The position numbers and the translations under genes were made by a program. The notes under the pieces were generated by a model. It saw nothing but the letters and a program-made list of their open reading frames with translations. It was not told the origin of the DNA and made no database searches. Shown here piece by piece: positions 40,297 to 52,575 of a DNA stretch of 64,000 nt; the first letter of the stretch is position 1; each line of letters begins with the position of its first letter. The stretch comes from Timema cristinae (lineage: Eukaryota > Arthropoda > Insecta > Phasmatodea > Timematidae): contig JBCFYV010011135.1 of assembly GCA_039000515.1 (NCBI GenBank), positions 18,744,178-18,808,177 of the forward strand, given 5' to 3'.

Positions 40297-40924
40297 TTGA
40301 CAAATATATCTTGAAAGAAACTACTTTGACAATTCCACAACAAAAGAGACAAAATGAATTAAAACACGGAACACAATAATAATGATGAAACAAGATTATA
40401 AGGCTAGATATAAAACTCGTGTGCACTTAAACAAATCGGTTGGATCTCAATTTTGATTGGTATTTTCTAATTTAGTAAGAATTTATCTTTATAATAAAAT
40501 TATTATTTTAAACCAGTGGATAAATTACATTTGGTTGTAGGAATATAATTAAAAACCCTTGAACTATTGCGTCAATTTACTACTACTGAACTGTCCAGGA
40601 TACATACCTTTCTCAGTGTTGATCTTAATCTACAATTTATGGCACGAATCTATTATTGACGTGTGGAAATATTCAAATACTCGAGCTAACATTGAAACCA
40701 AAGCAACCGGTGACACATGGTATGATTTTATCTCACTGAGTGTATATCCACACTATTCTGATAGTCTTACGAAATACAATTTTTCCTACAAGAATACTAC
40801 TTAAAGTAGTATGCTGCTAGGAAAAAAAAAAAGGCCTTTCAGGAGAACTACTTACTCTATGGCATTGGAAGCTCGTTTGGTTCATTCCCGCAAATACAAA
40901 AGTACGTCAGATATTCCTTTCTTG

Positions 40925-41290
40925 AGCTAGTTGTATCCAGTCTATCTCATTACACCCTATCCCCTATCTTTAGACAGTTCTATCTAGTCCACCTCATTAC
41001 GCCCTATCCCTATCTTGAGATAGTTATATCGAGTCTACCTTATTACATCATATCACTATATTCATCTGGTTCTATTCAGTCCAATCCATTAAACTATTTC
41101 TCTATCTGGAGATAGCTATAACCGTTCTGACCCATTAAACCCTATCCCTGTATTGAGATGGCTATATCCAGTCCACCTAGATACACCCTATCCATATATT
41201 GAGCTTGTTCTGTACAGTTCAACCACTATCCTTATATTGAAATATATCTATCCAGTTCACCTCGTTATACCCTATCGCTTTCAGATCCAT
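40925..41290 (+). repeat. Minisatellite, about 45-base unit
   Basis: Degenerate copies of CCTATCCCTATCTTGAGATAGTTATATCCAGTC.ACCTCATTA repeat about eight times. Open frames here are a consequence of the repeat. Confidence 0.7.
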
Positions 41291-41639
41291 TCTAATGTTA
41301 TCCTCCCATATGCGTATAGGCCTTTACAATGGTCTCTTCCCTTTTGGATTTGCCATTCGATATCCTGAACAAGGATCCATATTATGCCATTCAAGCTGCA
41401 TGTCCTGTCTATCATAATCTGAAAGATTTTATTATTCTAACAATGTATTGTGTCATTGAAATGAATTATGTAACTTCCTCCACTCCACTCTACATTATTT
41501 TGAGGTACTATTAACATATTTTCTTTAGGTCAAACAACGTGCATTTTTAATCTACTATTAGTGTTATTCTATATGTATGGATAATATCTATCAAAAGTGA
41601 AAGCTGCAACTAAAATGGCTATGCGTATGAAAAGATGAA

Positions 41640-41697
<58 letters not shown>
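41640..41697. repeat. (TA)n microsatellite
   Basis: Uninterrupted alternating TA; gives a spurious Tyr-Ile frame on the minus strand. Confidence 0.95.
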
Positions 41698-41699
<2 letters not shown>

Positions 41700-41763
41700 C
41701 TCATAGCCTCTAGATAATGTTTTCTCATAATATGCAAATTGAAATATAGTAGGTGTGGAGTAA

Positions 41764-42005
41764 CTTTCGGTGGCCACTTGGTCTAAGCCACACGGTTGCA
41801 ATAGACTGACAGATGATGACATAGGGTTTAGAATCCCGGTAGGGTATAGGCCTACTAAAGTATTTTCCCCTCAAAAAATCGTCCACTTTTCCTCCAAGAA
41901 AATGCGGGTACTTCCTTTAAATTTAATCTACCCTAGGCCTGACATATTTGTGTAATAAGTACTTATGCGTGTAGCCCAAACACGTGGCGGGACTCGGTAC
42001 TTAAA
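41764..42005 (+). mobile_element. SINE family 2 copy
   Basis: CGGTGGCCACTTGGTCTAAGCC head, GTTTAGAATCCCGG box, CTTCCTTTAAATTTAATCTACC body and GTAGCCCAAACACGTGGCGGGACTCGG tail. Confidence 0.55.
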
Positions 42006-42751
42006 TTGTGCGATTTTATTGTTATGAATACTATATTTATATTAAATAAGATGAATACTATATATCAAAGAAGAAAGTTTAAAGTGCCATCACTTGAGGT
42101 AGGTATGTAACTTTTATCTAATATTGTTTCTATCAACCTGATAGGTTTCTTTCTATTAAAATTGTAATCTAATTCACCATAGATCAAAACTCAAAGTGAT
42201 AAACTATTTCCACTCTAACATAATGGTCGAAGTGTGTCGAGCAGAAATTCTGTAATTTGGTTATAGATGATCACGTATTCTGATCTCGTTTTTAGGCCAA
42301 AGCTTGAGTCTACACACTTGATCAAAATCCCTTGTTGAATTTAATTTCACAAAAGCTTGTTTACAAATCATATTTAATGACCACAGTATTCGAGGGTGTG
42401 TCAGAGAATTGGCGTCAAACATCACCTAATCAAATAAACTCCTTCGTTTTGGTATCAGTTTGCGAATCATTAGCGGGGTATCTGTTTTAATCGCCATAAC
42501 GCTAAATCACAATTTGCATAAACGCTTGTTTTGTCATGGAAATTAGCGAAAGCAAACGGCCTATTACCGTGGAGGATTTCTATGACTTCGGTGACATTAA
42601 CATTTGAATGATGATACTTTGGTGGATATATTTTGTGTGAAACGTTTTGATGCAAGGTTTATACGATGTAATACTACTTTATATAGTGCTGTTAGAGATT
42701 ATATACCTGCAGCCAAGAAATATAGAAGTGTATTTTCATAAAACTATAACT

Positions 42752-43378
42752 ATCTACACTAATATTATAAAAAGGAAAGATTTGATATTTTGTTTTTTTT
42801 TGTTTGTAATGGATAAACTCAGAAACTACTGGACCTATTTTAAAAATTCTTTCACCAACATAAATCTACATTATCAGCAAGTAACATAAGCTATATTTTA
42901 TTTTGAAAATTTAATTTATTCTTCATAAAAATGTCGATAGTATATTATATATGGTCGTTGGAAAAAAAAGTTGTCGAAGGGAAAGTGGGGTTGGTGAAGG
43001 GGGTGGGGGGGGGGGGTAAGGGTGATGAAAGAGCAATAGATGTAGTGACGAGGAATGCAAAAAAAAAAAGATTAAAATAAAATTTGGGGAAACGAGGGTA
43101 GTAAATGAAAGTGGAGGAAGCTGAAAAATTAATTTGATTTTAACAATTTTTTTGTATACACAATTCCTTTTGCACCTAGAGCAAACAAAATTATAGAGGA
43201 ATGAGATGAAAATAGGAGGGAGGATAAAAAGAGGGAGGGGGCTAAACAGTGATGGTAGGACTGTATTTTCCAAAAAAATAAGTAAAAATGTTTGGTTTTT
43301 ATATTGACATGATGGATGATTTGAAGCTTTGTTTTACAGGATTATCTACAATATTTTTATACGGGGAAGGGGGCTAGA
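42752..43378 (-). repeat. Interspersed repeat C, inverted copy
   Basis: Reverse complement of the family, with extra purine-rich low-complexity sequence around 43000-43250 (GGGTGGGGGGGGGGG run). It also spans the Polinton target point (complement of CCAACGACCATATATAATATACTATCGACA). Confidence 0.7.
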
Positions 43379-44069
43379 ATTTTAATATATTTGAACACAT
43401 CATTTCACTATTTGTTCGGGCTACACTAATATTTTTTACTAATTATCCAAGTGGGTTAAAGATGATAAAAATTGAATTTAGATAAGGTGTACTTATATTT
43501 TCATGGTATTAGAGTGGGAAACATTTTAGGAAAACCACCCTCAGTACACCCAACCGTAATTCAAACCCCGATATTCCCATTGTTTATTTAATTGTTAAGC
43601 AAAACTCTGCTGATGATGACAAGATTGGAGTTCGAATTCAGCTTGGTTGTACTAAAGGTCATTTTTCTTCAGTTTATAATTTTCTCTCTCCTTCAACTAG
43701 ATAATAATACAATCCTTAAAAACTTTACTTTAATCATCTCTAAGATATTGGAGTTATTAGTAACGGGTATTATGAATCTGTGCTTTAATCTAAAAAAAAA
43801 ATGTAATTCCTCTTATTCTTGCATGCACCACGTCAACTACCCATTCAGAGCATCCAAATAAATACAATTGAATTAGGAATAAGAAAGTAAATTTATAAAT
43901 TTATTTTTTTTGATTGTAGGAAGGGTAGGGAAATAATTCAGGACATCTGATTGGGATTAAAACAAAGAACTCTCGTCATTGTCAAACCAGACAAGACGAG
44001 ATGGGCGCTTACTCCACATGATAAAGTGTGTTGTTTCAAGGTTTTCCCTTTCCACTTCATTTTGTTTAC

Positions 44070-44366
44070 TATTATTATTATTATCACCGCGTCTTACTAC
44101 CCGTTTGGGTTATACGCACTTACGCTAATGTGTAATGGTAGGGTGATTGTGAGATCAAAATGGGGGACCTACAGTTTAACGTGGGATCCGAACCATGGTG
44201 GAGGCCTGGCATTCCCCACATTCACAAGTTGTAATTAATACAAGTCTTGACAGAGGTGAAGGAAGGGTTCGGTAATCAGATAAATCTCTGCCGGGACGGA
44301 TAATTGAACCCCGGACCCCCCCCCCTCCGAAGTCCGACACCTTACCCCTAGAACACCAGGTCACCT
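44070..44366 (-). mobile_element. SINE family 1 copy, subfamily with ACTTGTAATTAATACAAG insert
   Basis: Same family; between the ATTCACAAG and CTTG.CAGAGG blocks it carries the variant TTGTAATTAATACAAGT seen also at 46640-46924 and (complement) 57411-57676, marking a subfamily. Confidence 0.8.
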
Positions 44367-45890
44367 TTTAATTGATGGTGTAGATGTTAATTTTTGAATC
44401 TACATCATAATAACGTGAGTAAAGGTCTCATGTGGCCTTGATTATCGGTAACAGAGAGGTCGTTATTACATATTATTTAACCGCGTAAAAGTTCACCTTG
44501 TTAAGTAAGATACCAGCCCCTGTTTAGTAGACAAGCACGCTTGACAGAAGCGTCATGCGGAGTGTATATCCCGCAAATGGTTGGCGATCACACATTACGC
44601 TAAATCTAACAGATATAATTTCATGTATCCATTAGCCAAATTATACGATTTTTTTAATCGGAAGTTACATTTGACCGGGAAGGAATTGCTGTCCAGTTTT
44701 GAGTACCTTAATTGTAGACAATTAGCCGCTCTGGTGGAACAGAACATTGCCCGAGGTACATCTATGGAGGTTGTCTACACGTCGTACCCACAAAGAGATG
44801 TACTAATGATAGTTTTAATGATGTTGTGGACTCAGAGTGATTCTTAACCTAACTTAATCCTAATAAGCCAAACCCTGGTAACCAATGGGAGTATTCCCGT
44901 AAAGTTAAATATACCCAAAGCACCAGCCGGGAATCTAACCCGGGACCCCTATACTCGTATACAGATGCACTTATCAATCAACAATGGGGGCTGGTTATAT
45001 GATCTGTAGAACTGTTTTATGTTAAGCTGATGTCACTTTTGGTGGTCAAAATATTAACAACAACAAAATCTTTAAAAAATTATACATCCTATATTGTTTA
45101 AAGGATTTTACATTTCTGAAAAACGAATTAATTAAATAACCGTTTGGATATTCCATTTTTTGTTGAATTGAAGTCTGTGGCTTACTTAATATGGCTGTAC
45201 AAATGATGGTTTCAAAAAGACTGCGTTCACTTCATAAATAAAAATGGTGAACGGAAAAAACTAGGTGTGTTCATTACTTTATACACACCATGTTCATTTG
45301 TGTTGATGCGCGTGTTTTTACAAAATAAAATGGATTCATCTCGAAACTAAAATTGTGTTTCTCTTTAATTTAATTAAAAACTGTATCCAACTATTTTGGT
45401 GTCCAGTTAAAAGAAGATCAATAAATATGCAGTAATCTATAATGAAGTATTATTAGAAGTGTTTACTAATATTCTCAACTTATAATCTATTATCAGCAAG
45501 AAAATAATAGTAACAATACCTCTTCCTGGGGTGTTATCTAGGGGAATTATGTGTCTTGGCAGCGTCACTGGTGATCTCAAACCAAGATGAAAGAGAAGTA
45601 TTCCTGTGTGAGGTTAACTTCCTGCCCCTGATAAAATTCTAAAATAGCTCAAATACTCAAAGACTTTCCTCGTAACTGGACTAATAAGGCTATAACAACC
45701 CTAGCTCGAAAAAACGTACAAAGAGTTTGAAAATTTCGTACGCATTTAAGGATCGAAGTTTAAAACGAAAGGCCTCCAGGGATAATAAAAAGACCTAGAA
45801 GACCGAAGCCAATATGGAATAGTGGGCTTTAGAACCCTGTAAATGGAACAGGCCAAAGGCCCTATAAAGAAGAAAGAATAAAATAATAAT
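44367..45890. other. Intergenic DNA; one unexplained open frame
   Basis: An 88-codon frame at 44581-44847 has relatively protein-like composition (YAKSNRYNFMYPLAKLYDFFNRKL) but no recognised domain, no good start and no splice context I trust. A third-family SINE-like fragment lies at about 44880-44950. Otherwise featureless. Confidence 0.25.
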
Positions 45891-46583
45891 ATTGGTTAAC
45901 ATTAGTGAATTTAATGTATAGCATGCCTAATGCAGATGACAGGATGATTGGGCGTCGAAATCTGGTCTGGTGTACTGAAGGATGGTTTTTCATAAATTAT
46001 TTCCCACTATCTCTCCACGCAAATGGGGAAACACTTATTTCCAATTCACTCTTAATCATCCTTCACTCACTATCATAGTTAGTATATAAGTATATAACTT
46101 GAACAGTTAATATTTAGATTAAAATTGTGGCTAACGAATTCCTCACGTCCAATACAGACTCTGTCTTAAATATGGTTGAAGTATGTCCCTGAGTACGGGA
46201 CTATTCCTGGATACCTAAGAGGTTAGAGTATTGATGTACTTAGACAAAGATCCTTGTTTCGATTCCCGTGTCCAGATGTCATTTTTCAATTTAAAGAATA
46301 TGATATTTAAATGCGGCTGAAACTTTAATTAAAAGGTATAATAGCTTTGAAATTTAATCCATCTGAACAGACAGTTATAAGCTGTAGTAACAAAAAAAAA
46401 GCCTTTAAATTATCTCTTTAATCCATATTAATTATTACAGTAGGCTATTTAAAGTAAAATAAAAAATGGGTGAAATATTTTAAGCACCGAACAAAAGAAG
46501 TAAACACTCAAAAAATATATGCTTAAAGATTTTAATATTCACTCTCTGAACCTAATGTTTATACTAACATACAACTTATAAAA

Positions 46584-46924
46584 TAACTATTATTATTATT
46601 TTATTATTATTATAATTATTATTATAATTATTATTATTATTATTAGCACCGCGTCTTATTACGCGTTATGGTTATACTCACTTACGCTAATGTGTAATGG
46701 TTGGGTGATTGTGAGATTAAATGGAGGACCTACAGTTTAACATGGAATCCGAACCACGGTGGAGGCCTGGCATTCCACACATTCACAAGTTGTGATTAAT
46801 ACACATCTTGTCAGAGGTGAAGGAAGGGTCTGGCAATCAGATAGATCTGTGCCGGGACCGAGGATTGAACCCCGGACCCCTAGAACAGAGGTCAGACAGC
46901 TTACCCCTAGACCACCAGGTAACC
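46584..46924 (-). mobile_element. SINE family 1 copy with expanded (ATT)n tail
   Basis: Tail at 46584-46646, body to the complement of GGTTACCTGGTGG at 46924. Carries the same TTGTGATTAATACACA subfamily insert as the copy at 44070. Confidence 0.82.
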
Positions 46925-48454
46925 GTAATAATTAATTTAGATCTATAAAAAACACACAAATGAGCCAGCCTCTGGCCGTTAATTTATCACTTTGAAAGTG
47001 AAAACCCACATTATCCAAATGATTATTTTTTTCCAGGGCTGAAATCAAATACTGAATTCTTACATCACTTGAAAGACCTGTAACTGACAAATAAGTTGTA
47101 GGATTAAATTATTTATTAACAATGTATTTTGTATGTTGGTATTTTAAAAATATAACTAGCTCTTTTATATTGATAAAATATAAAATTAGATTTTATTTTC
47201 ATACTAAACTTTCCTAACCATATTTGCAATTTAATATTAAAATATTAATCATACAAACTTATCCCAAATAAATAAACGTTTTATTTGTTATATAATATTG
47301 TATTCCAGTAATTTTACTCTGTAAAATTTAAGCTATTCATTTAATTACAAGGGGAAATTACAAACTGAAATAGTCGCAATATTTAACATTGAGTTGAAAA
47401 AATGCAGCCTTAAAAGTTAATTTTAAACAGGATATCAAACACTAAAACATATCAAGATTATCACTGGAATTATTTGTTTCCGTTACTCTTTAGCTCTTTC
47501 AAGGTTAGATGGAAATTAAATGTTTAAAGCCCCTGAAGATAAAGAGGCGATAGTGCTCTAAGGACCATATACGTACTGTGGTGTGCGATTATAAAGTAAT
47601 TACTTTTTTTATTACCAGTTTTAGTTAGTATGGATACCGTTATAAAGAACAAGTCTTCATGGCTTTTTTCTTATATTTCCTTTCTCTTTTTGAATCAGAC
47701 CTATGTTTGCATCTCAATAAAATGGGAAAATTAAAGAAGGGGAATGAAAAAGAATTGTGATAAAGCAGTGAATTTTAAACACATATTTATTCAATGTGAA
47801 ATGAAGTGTTGTATGGTACAATGAAGTCCTGAGGAAATTTCACCTTTAATGTTTGGTAATGGCTGAATTGTTTGAAATAAATATATTATTTTCTCTAAAA
47901 AAAATCTTCTTTGGTAAGTGTTTCCTTTAAGTTTGGATGGCAGTGGAAGTGCACTAGAAACATAGTTTTTGAAGTTTTTATAAATAAAAATAATATTAGG
48001 AGCAAATAAATAAATTTTTGTTCCATCATATAAATTTGGCATAATTTTTCTATTCATAGTAATATCAACCATTTCTGAATATTGGTCTGGCACATAGTGG
48101 CATCTGAAAAACCCATTTGAATGGTACAGAGAAAAACGGGGGAGAATGAAACTAAACACATTTTCCAGCACAATGATTTTTATATCTTAAATACCATAAA
48201 GAACTCATAAAATCTTTTTTTTAATTAATTTATATAGAATGAAGACCCCTTTCAACCCTAATCTAGACTGCTTTATAATGGTATTGTTTAACAGATGGTA
48301 GCATTAAATCAATTTGAGCTAAAAATGGAGGTTTTCTCTTCCCCCTTTTTTATTCATTTTTAACCAAAGAGAAAATCACTTGGTTATGGTCCATGACTAC
48401 TATTCAAGAGGTGTTGAGATAAATATGAATATAAATTACACTGCAGTAATATTT
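46925..48454. other. Intergenic DNA; one long minus-strand open frame of uncertain status
   Basis: A 126-codon minus-strand frame (47791-48171) lacks a clear start and is AT-rich, with residues such as FYKNFKNYVSSALPLPSKLKG. No domain recognised; could be chance. Confidence 0.2.
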
Positions 48455-48692
48455 TATTACCCATTTCGTTGGTCGCGTGGTTTAACACGCTACTCTCGCG
48501 TGACTGGGAGATAGAGGTTCAAATCTCGGTCGGGTGAGCTTAAAGTTGTTGTTACAAAATTGTTATATTCTATATTTCCACGTAAATGTGAGTGCATTTC
48601 CTCTAAATATAATCTTACTAGTCCTTAAAACCATTAGTTTAATTATTACATAAGTGTGTAGCTCAAACGGCTAGTAAGGCGTGGTGCTAAAA
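48455..48692 (+). mobile_element. SINE family 2 copy (best preserved head)
   Basis: Head CGTTGGTCGCGTGGTTTAAC, B box GGTTCAAATCTC at about 48513-48524, body with TTTCCTCTAAATATAATCTTACTAGTCC, tail GTGTAGCTCAAACGGCTAGTAAGGCGTGGTGCTAAA. Followed by an imperfect (TA)n tract to 48795. Confidence 0.65.
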
Positions 48693-48701
48693 AAATATTA
48701 T

Positions 48702-48737
<36 letters not shown>

Positions 48738-48742
48738 TTTTA

Positions 48743-48773
<31 letters not shown>

Positions 48774-51365
48774 ATATTATATATATATATATATACTTAA
48801 AATATTTTGTTTATTATAGAATTTTAAATCCTCAGATAAACTTTCATTCCAACTTAAATCGTTTATATTATATACAATTAAAGCTATATTTTAATAGTAG
48901 ATTACTTAAATTTAAAGCTATATTTAATAAATTCCATTACAGAAAAAAATGTTTTTATCTAGATTGTTGCCTTTAAATCTGTTAAAATATGGACACACGT
49001 AATAAACGTCAAGCTCACCTAATATGGCTTTGTGGCGTTGAGGAAAGAGTCCCAGCGAGGTGTAAAAGTGGTTCGTAAATTTTATCCCACCCTCGCTTTC
49101 TCTACGCTAATTATGGTAATACACCTTTTAGAATTACCCTTTTTTTATTCTCTACCTCATTGTTGCGAAAGCCCAAATCATTGCAGAAACAAATGCATTT
49201 TCTTCACGCTCTCTAGCAAATCCTCTTTGACCTAAACGCATTTAGCTACATTAAGAGAGTTGGGATAAAATACCGAGTTTGGAAGAAATGTACTAACATT
49301 TGCTTAGGATAAGAGTGGAAAAAATCTATGACAAATAACCTTCCAGTAATTACACCCACTAACATTCGAAACACAACCCCTCCTAAACCAGGTAATCAAC
49401 TCATATGATCTTGTCATTTAACAAAGTGCTATACATTGAGGGTGGAAAAATGTCAACCTAACATTAAAAATAATGAATCTATTTGATATTTTACACTTGA
49501 ACTACTTTCCTAATCAGAAAGTTATTTTCTAATTATTCAAGCTTAGATTTATTAATAGTATTTTATATTTTAATTTTAAACTCCATATAGTAATAGTGAT
49601 GTGATTGGGGACACTATAAGTTTCTTTATTTAAGGAGCTTAACTTGGCTTTCTATCTTTTGGCAATTAATTTAATTTTCAATTAGTCTCTTAAAATGGAG
49701 GCAAAGTAATTTAATGGTATATTAACCCGATGAAATTGAATTCTACATTTAGAGTAGTCTAAGTGACTGTGTAATCCTTGTGAAATCCTCCAATCTAATT
49801 CTATACTCGTTGTCGACAACAGCTTCATCAACAGGGATTGTGGGTGGAGCGTTAGTGGAAAGAGGGGGGGGGTTGAGAGTTGGGGGCATTACTCCCCCCA
49901 CCCCTCTAAACCAAAACATACCCACAAGCTAACGCACTCATTTAAGTAGTTTGTGGATGTTAGCCCCTCTAAAGCAAATAGATCCTTTTGGTCGTTTGTT
50001 AATGGTCATATGCCCACTACTCTAAATCTAATTAAGGACATGTTAAACATTCCTGATACTCTAAAATAATGGTAATTCTATCTTTGGATGAGTAATCTTC
50101 TTTATAAATAATGTCGTCTGTATAACCTTGGCTTGAACACTATGTCTACTTAATTATTTGACCTTTGGTCTTTTATTCAAATCCATAAGATAGTAGAGCT
50201 TTTTATTTCTTTAACGTATTGTAGAGATATGTACAAACTTTAATGACCAATTAATAAAATATTTAGAAACACAAAGCCCTTGGCCCTGTCAAGTGCAAAT
50301 CTAAAACCTAATTTATGGGATGGTGGGTGGGAGGGTAAAGTCGTGGCGTAGCTTCACAACCAACCAAAGTATACTTCCGCGTCAACAAGAACCACTGGAT
50401 CACAGAAAACGTAGATACCGCTAGTTACCAGACAGTCTTGCAGACAAATCATACGTTTGGAAATATCAGTTTTCTCGAGAACGAGTGAAATGTTAATGTT
50501 AATATTTTCAACACCCCTTTTAAGATAATGCATCGATGTTTATTAATTGTTAAATTTTCTTATATATTGGAATAATATTAATGTTATCGATATTTTATTA
50601 CTCTTAAAACCATAGATGAGGTGTGTATATAAAAGTATAACTTAATCAACATGCTCCTATTCTTGAACAAACTGTTTTCGAAAATTAAATTTCAAAGGAA
50701 TAAAAATTCTTTAAGATAACCATTTGAAAAGGACGAATCACCTTATAGAGTTTAAAAATTAAAACAATTATAAATAAATTAATATGTCATTAATAAACTT
50801 TAATTGGTGGCCTTACATAGTTAGTTTCAACTTTATTTTTCTAATATCTTTATGAACTTTTTATATTTATTAAATTGTTTTTAGGTTAATGATCGGGACA
50901 GTTCCATGTTTATCTACGACTTAATTTAAATATAGGAAAATGAAAGAGATCTATGATAGGAAATTCACCATCATTATCAAGGAGAAAGGATGAAAAATAA
51001 ACATAGTAATAAGTAATATGATAACTACAACAGTATTTCACTTGGACTTAATTCAAAGATTAATCTCTCGTTTGTAAGAGAGATATTCAGTCTACGTTGA
51101 GCTTGATGCCTTAAACATCATGACCCCCTTGAGGGTGTCAGTTTTTTAAAGTTATTAGAGTGAGATATTATATTTTGGGGTAGATTCATCCTTCACCCAT
51201 AGCAACAAAATCATTAAAATAGGGGCTGTATTGATATAATTTATTTTGACAGCACATGGTTATAGTTAATTCAATTTTAGGGATAAAGTATTATTTATGA
51301 TCTTCAAATTGGTTAAAATTGCATTATATTTATATATTTATCATTATATTTTACTATTCATTTAT
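48693..51365. other. AT-rich DNA, no gene seen
   Basis: Begins with a compound (TA)n tract (48710-48796). A short G-rich/C-rich patch at 49862-49905. No coding support. Confidence 0.4.
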
Positions 51366-51456
51366 GAGTGACCTGTCATTCTAGATTTAAGGTGTCAGAC
51401 ATCTGTGCTGGCGGTCCGGGCCTCAATCCTCGGTTACATCACATAGTTATCTGATG
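51366..51456 (+). mobile_element. SINE family 1, head-only fragment
   Basis: GTGACCTGTCATTCTAGATTTAAGGTGTCAGACATCTGTGCTGGCGG-like tRNA part ending ATCTGATGG, without the family body. Diverged. Confidence 0.55.
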
Positions 51457-51759
51457 GTTATAAGACGTTTAAGTGATAACTAATAGTATTTTTTCCCCAT
51501 CAGAACCAGAACAAGTTTTATAAGGTGAAGGAAGTGTAGACAGAGTTGTCAGGCTCACTTTAACTGGTTTTCTAGTGAAATCGTGATAAGAGTTAATATG
51601 TCAACATGAGTATGAGGAGCTCTATCCTAAATTGTATCCGGTCTACCCCCAATTCAAATGCACTTTCAGTTCCTCTATAATTTTCATTAATAATCCTAAA
51701 CCATTAGTTGAACTATACGGAGAGCCATTACGGGTAGTAAGAAGAAGCACAAATTAAAA

Positions 51760-51922
51760 TAAATTATTATTATTATTAGCACCGCGTCTTACTACCCGTT
51801 CGGGTTATACGCACTTACGCTAATGTGTAATGGTAGGGTGATTGTGAGATGAAATGAAGGACCTACAGTTTAACGTGGAATCCGAACCACGGTGGCGACC
51901 TGGCATTCCACACATTCACAAG
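51760..51922 (-). mobile_element. SINE family 1, headless copy A
   Basis: Only the 3' portion from TCTTGTGAATGTG onward (minus orientation), flanked by an 8-bp duplication AATTAAAA (51752-51759, 51923-51930). Shares the diagnostic CAGGTCGCCACCG with headless copy B at 52403. Confidence 0.8.
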
Positions 51923-52402
51923 AATTAAAAAAAAAAAAAAAAAATTTAACAAATTATTGTTATTCCTAATTAATAATGGCATTATGAATATAAATGAGTA
52001 GGGGTTTATAAATTTTACCCAGATGATGAGAGCATATTTATTCTTAAAAATCCTTACACAAACAGTGTTTGAAACATAAGTTAGATTAATACTTTTAATT
52101 TAGGTGTAGGTTATTTAAAGTTAAATCATATGATATAATTATTTTTGTTAAATTAATTGATCAAAATAAATTAATTAAGTTTGCTGTGCCATGTTTCCAA
52201 AGTTAAGGAAATAGTATAGTTTTGGAGTGTTCAACAATTATTGATACATATTTTGGTATAAACATTTAAGACATTAATCTACCAGCAAAGTGAGATTGCT
52301 AGTACATATCATCTAAGAAATACTGACATTCAGGCAAGTTATAGCAAAACCACGATAATAATTTAAATAATCAGGACGGTCAAAGTCTTTGATTATAAAG
52401 AC

Positions 52403-52564
52403 TCTTGTGAATGTGTGGAATGCCAGGTCGCCACCGTGGTTCGGATTCCACGTTAAACTGTAGGTCCTTCATTTCATCTCACAATCACCCTACCATTACA
52501 CATTAGCATAAGTGCGTATAACCCGAACGGGTAGTAAGACGCGGTGCTAATAATAATAATTATT
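52403..52564 (+). mobile_element. SINE family 1, headless copy B with perfect target duplication
   Basis: Begins at TCTTGTGAATGTGTGG and runs to the (AAT)n tail, flanked by the 11-bp duplication ATTATAAAGAC at 52392-52402 and 52565-52575. The breakpoint is the same internal position as in copy A. Confidence 0.9.
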
Positions 52565-52575
52565 ATTATAAAGAC

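Noticed and set aside
42923..43273. Minus-strand frame rich in Pro, Ser and Phe
   Set aside because: Lies in the purine-rich low-complexity part of interspersed repeat C; composition artefact.
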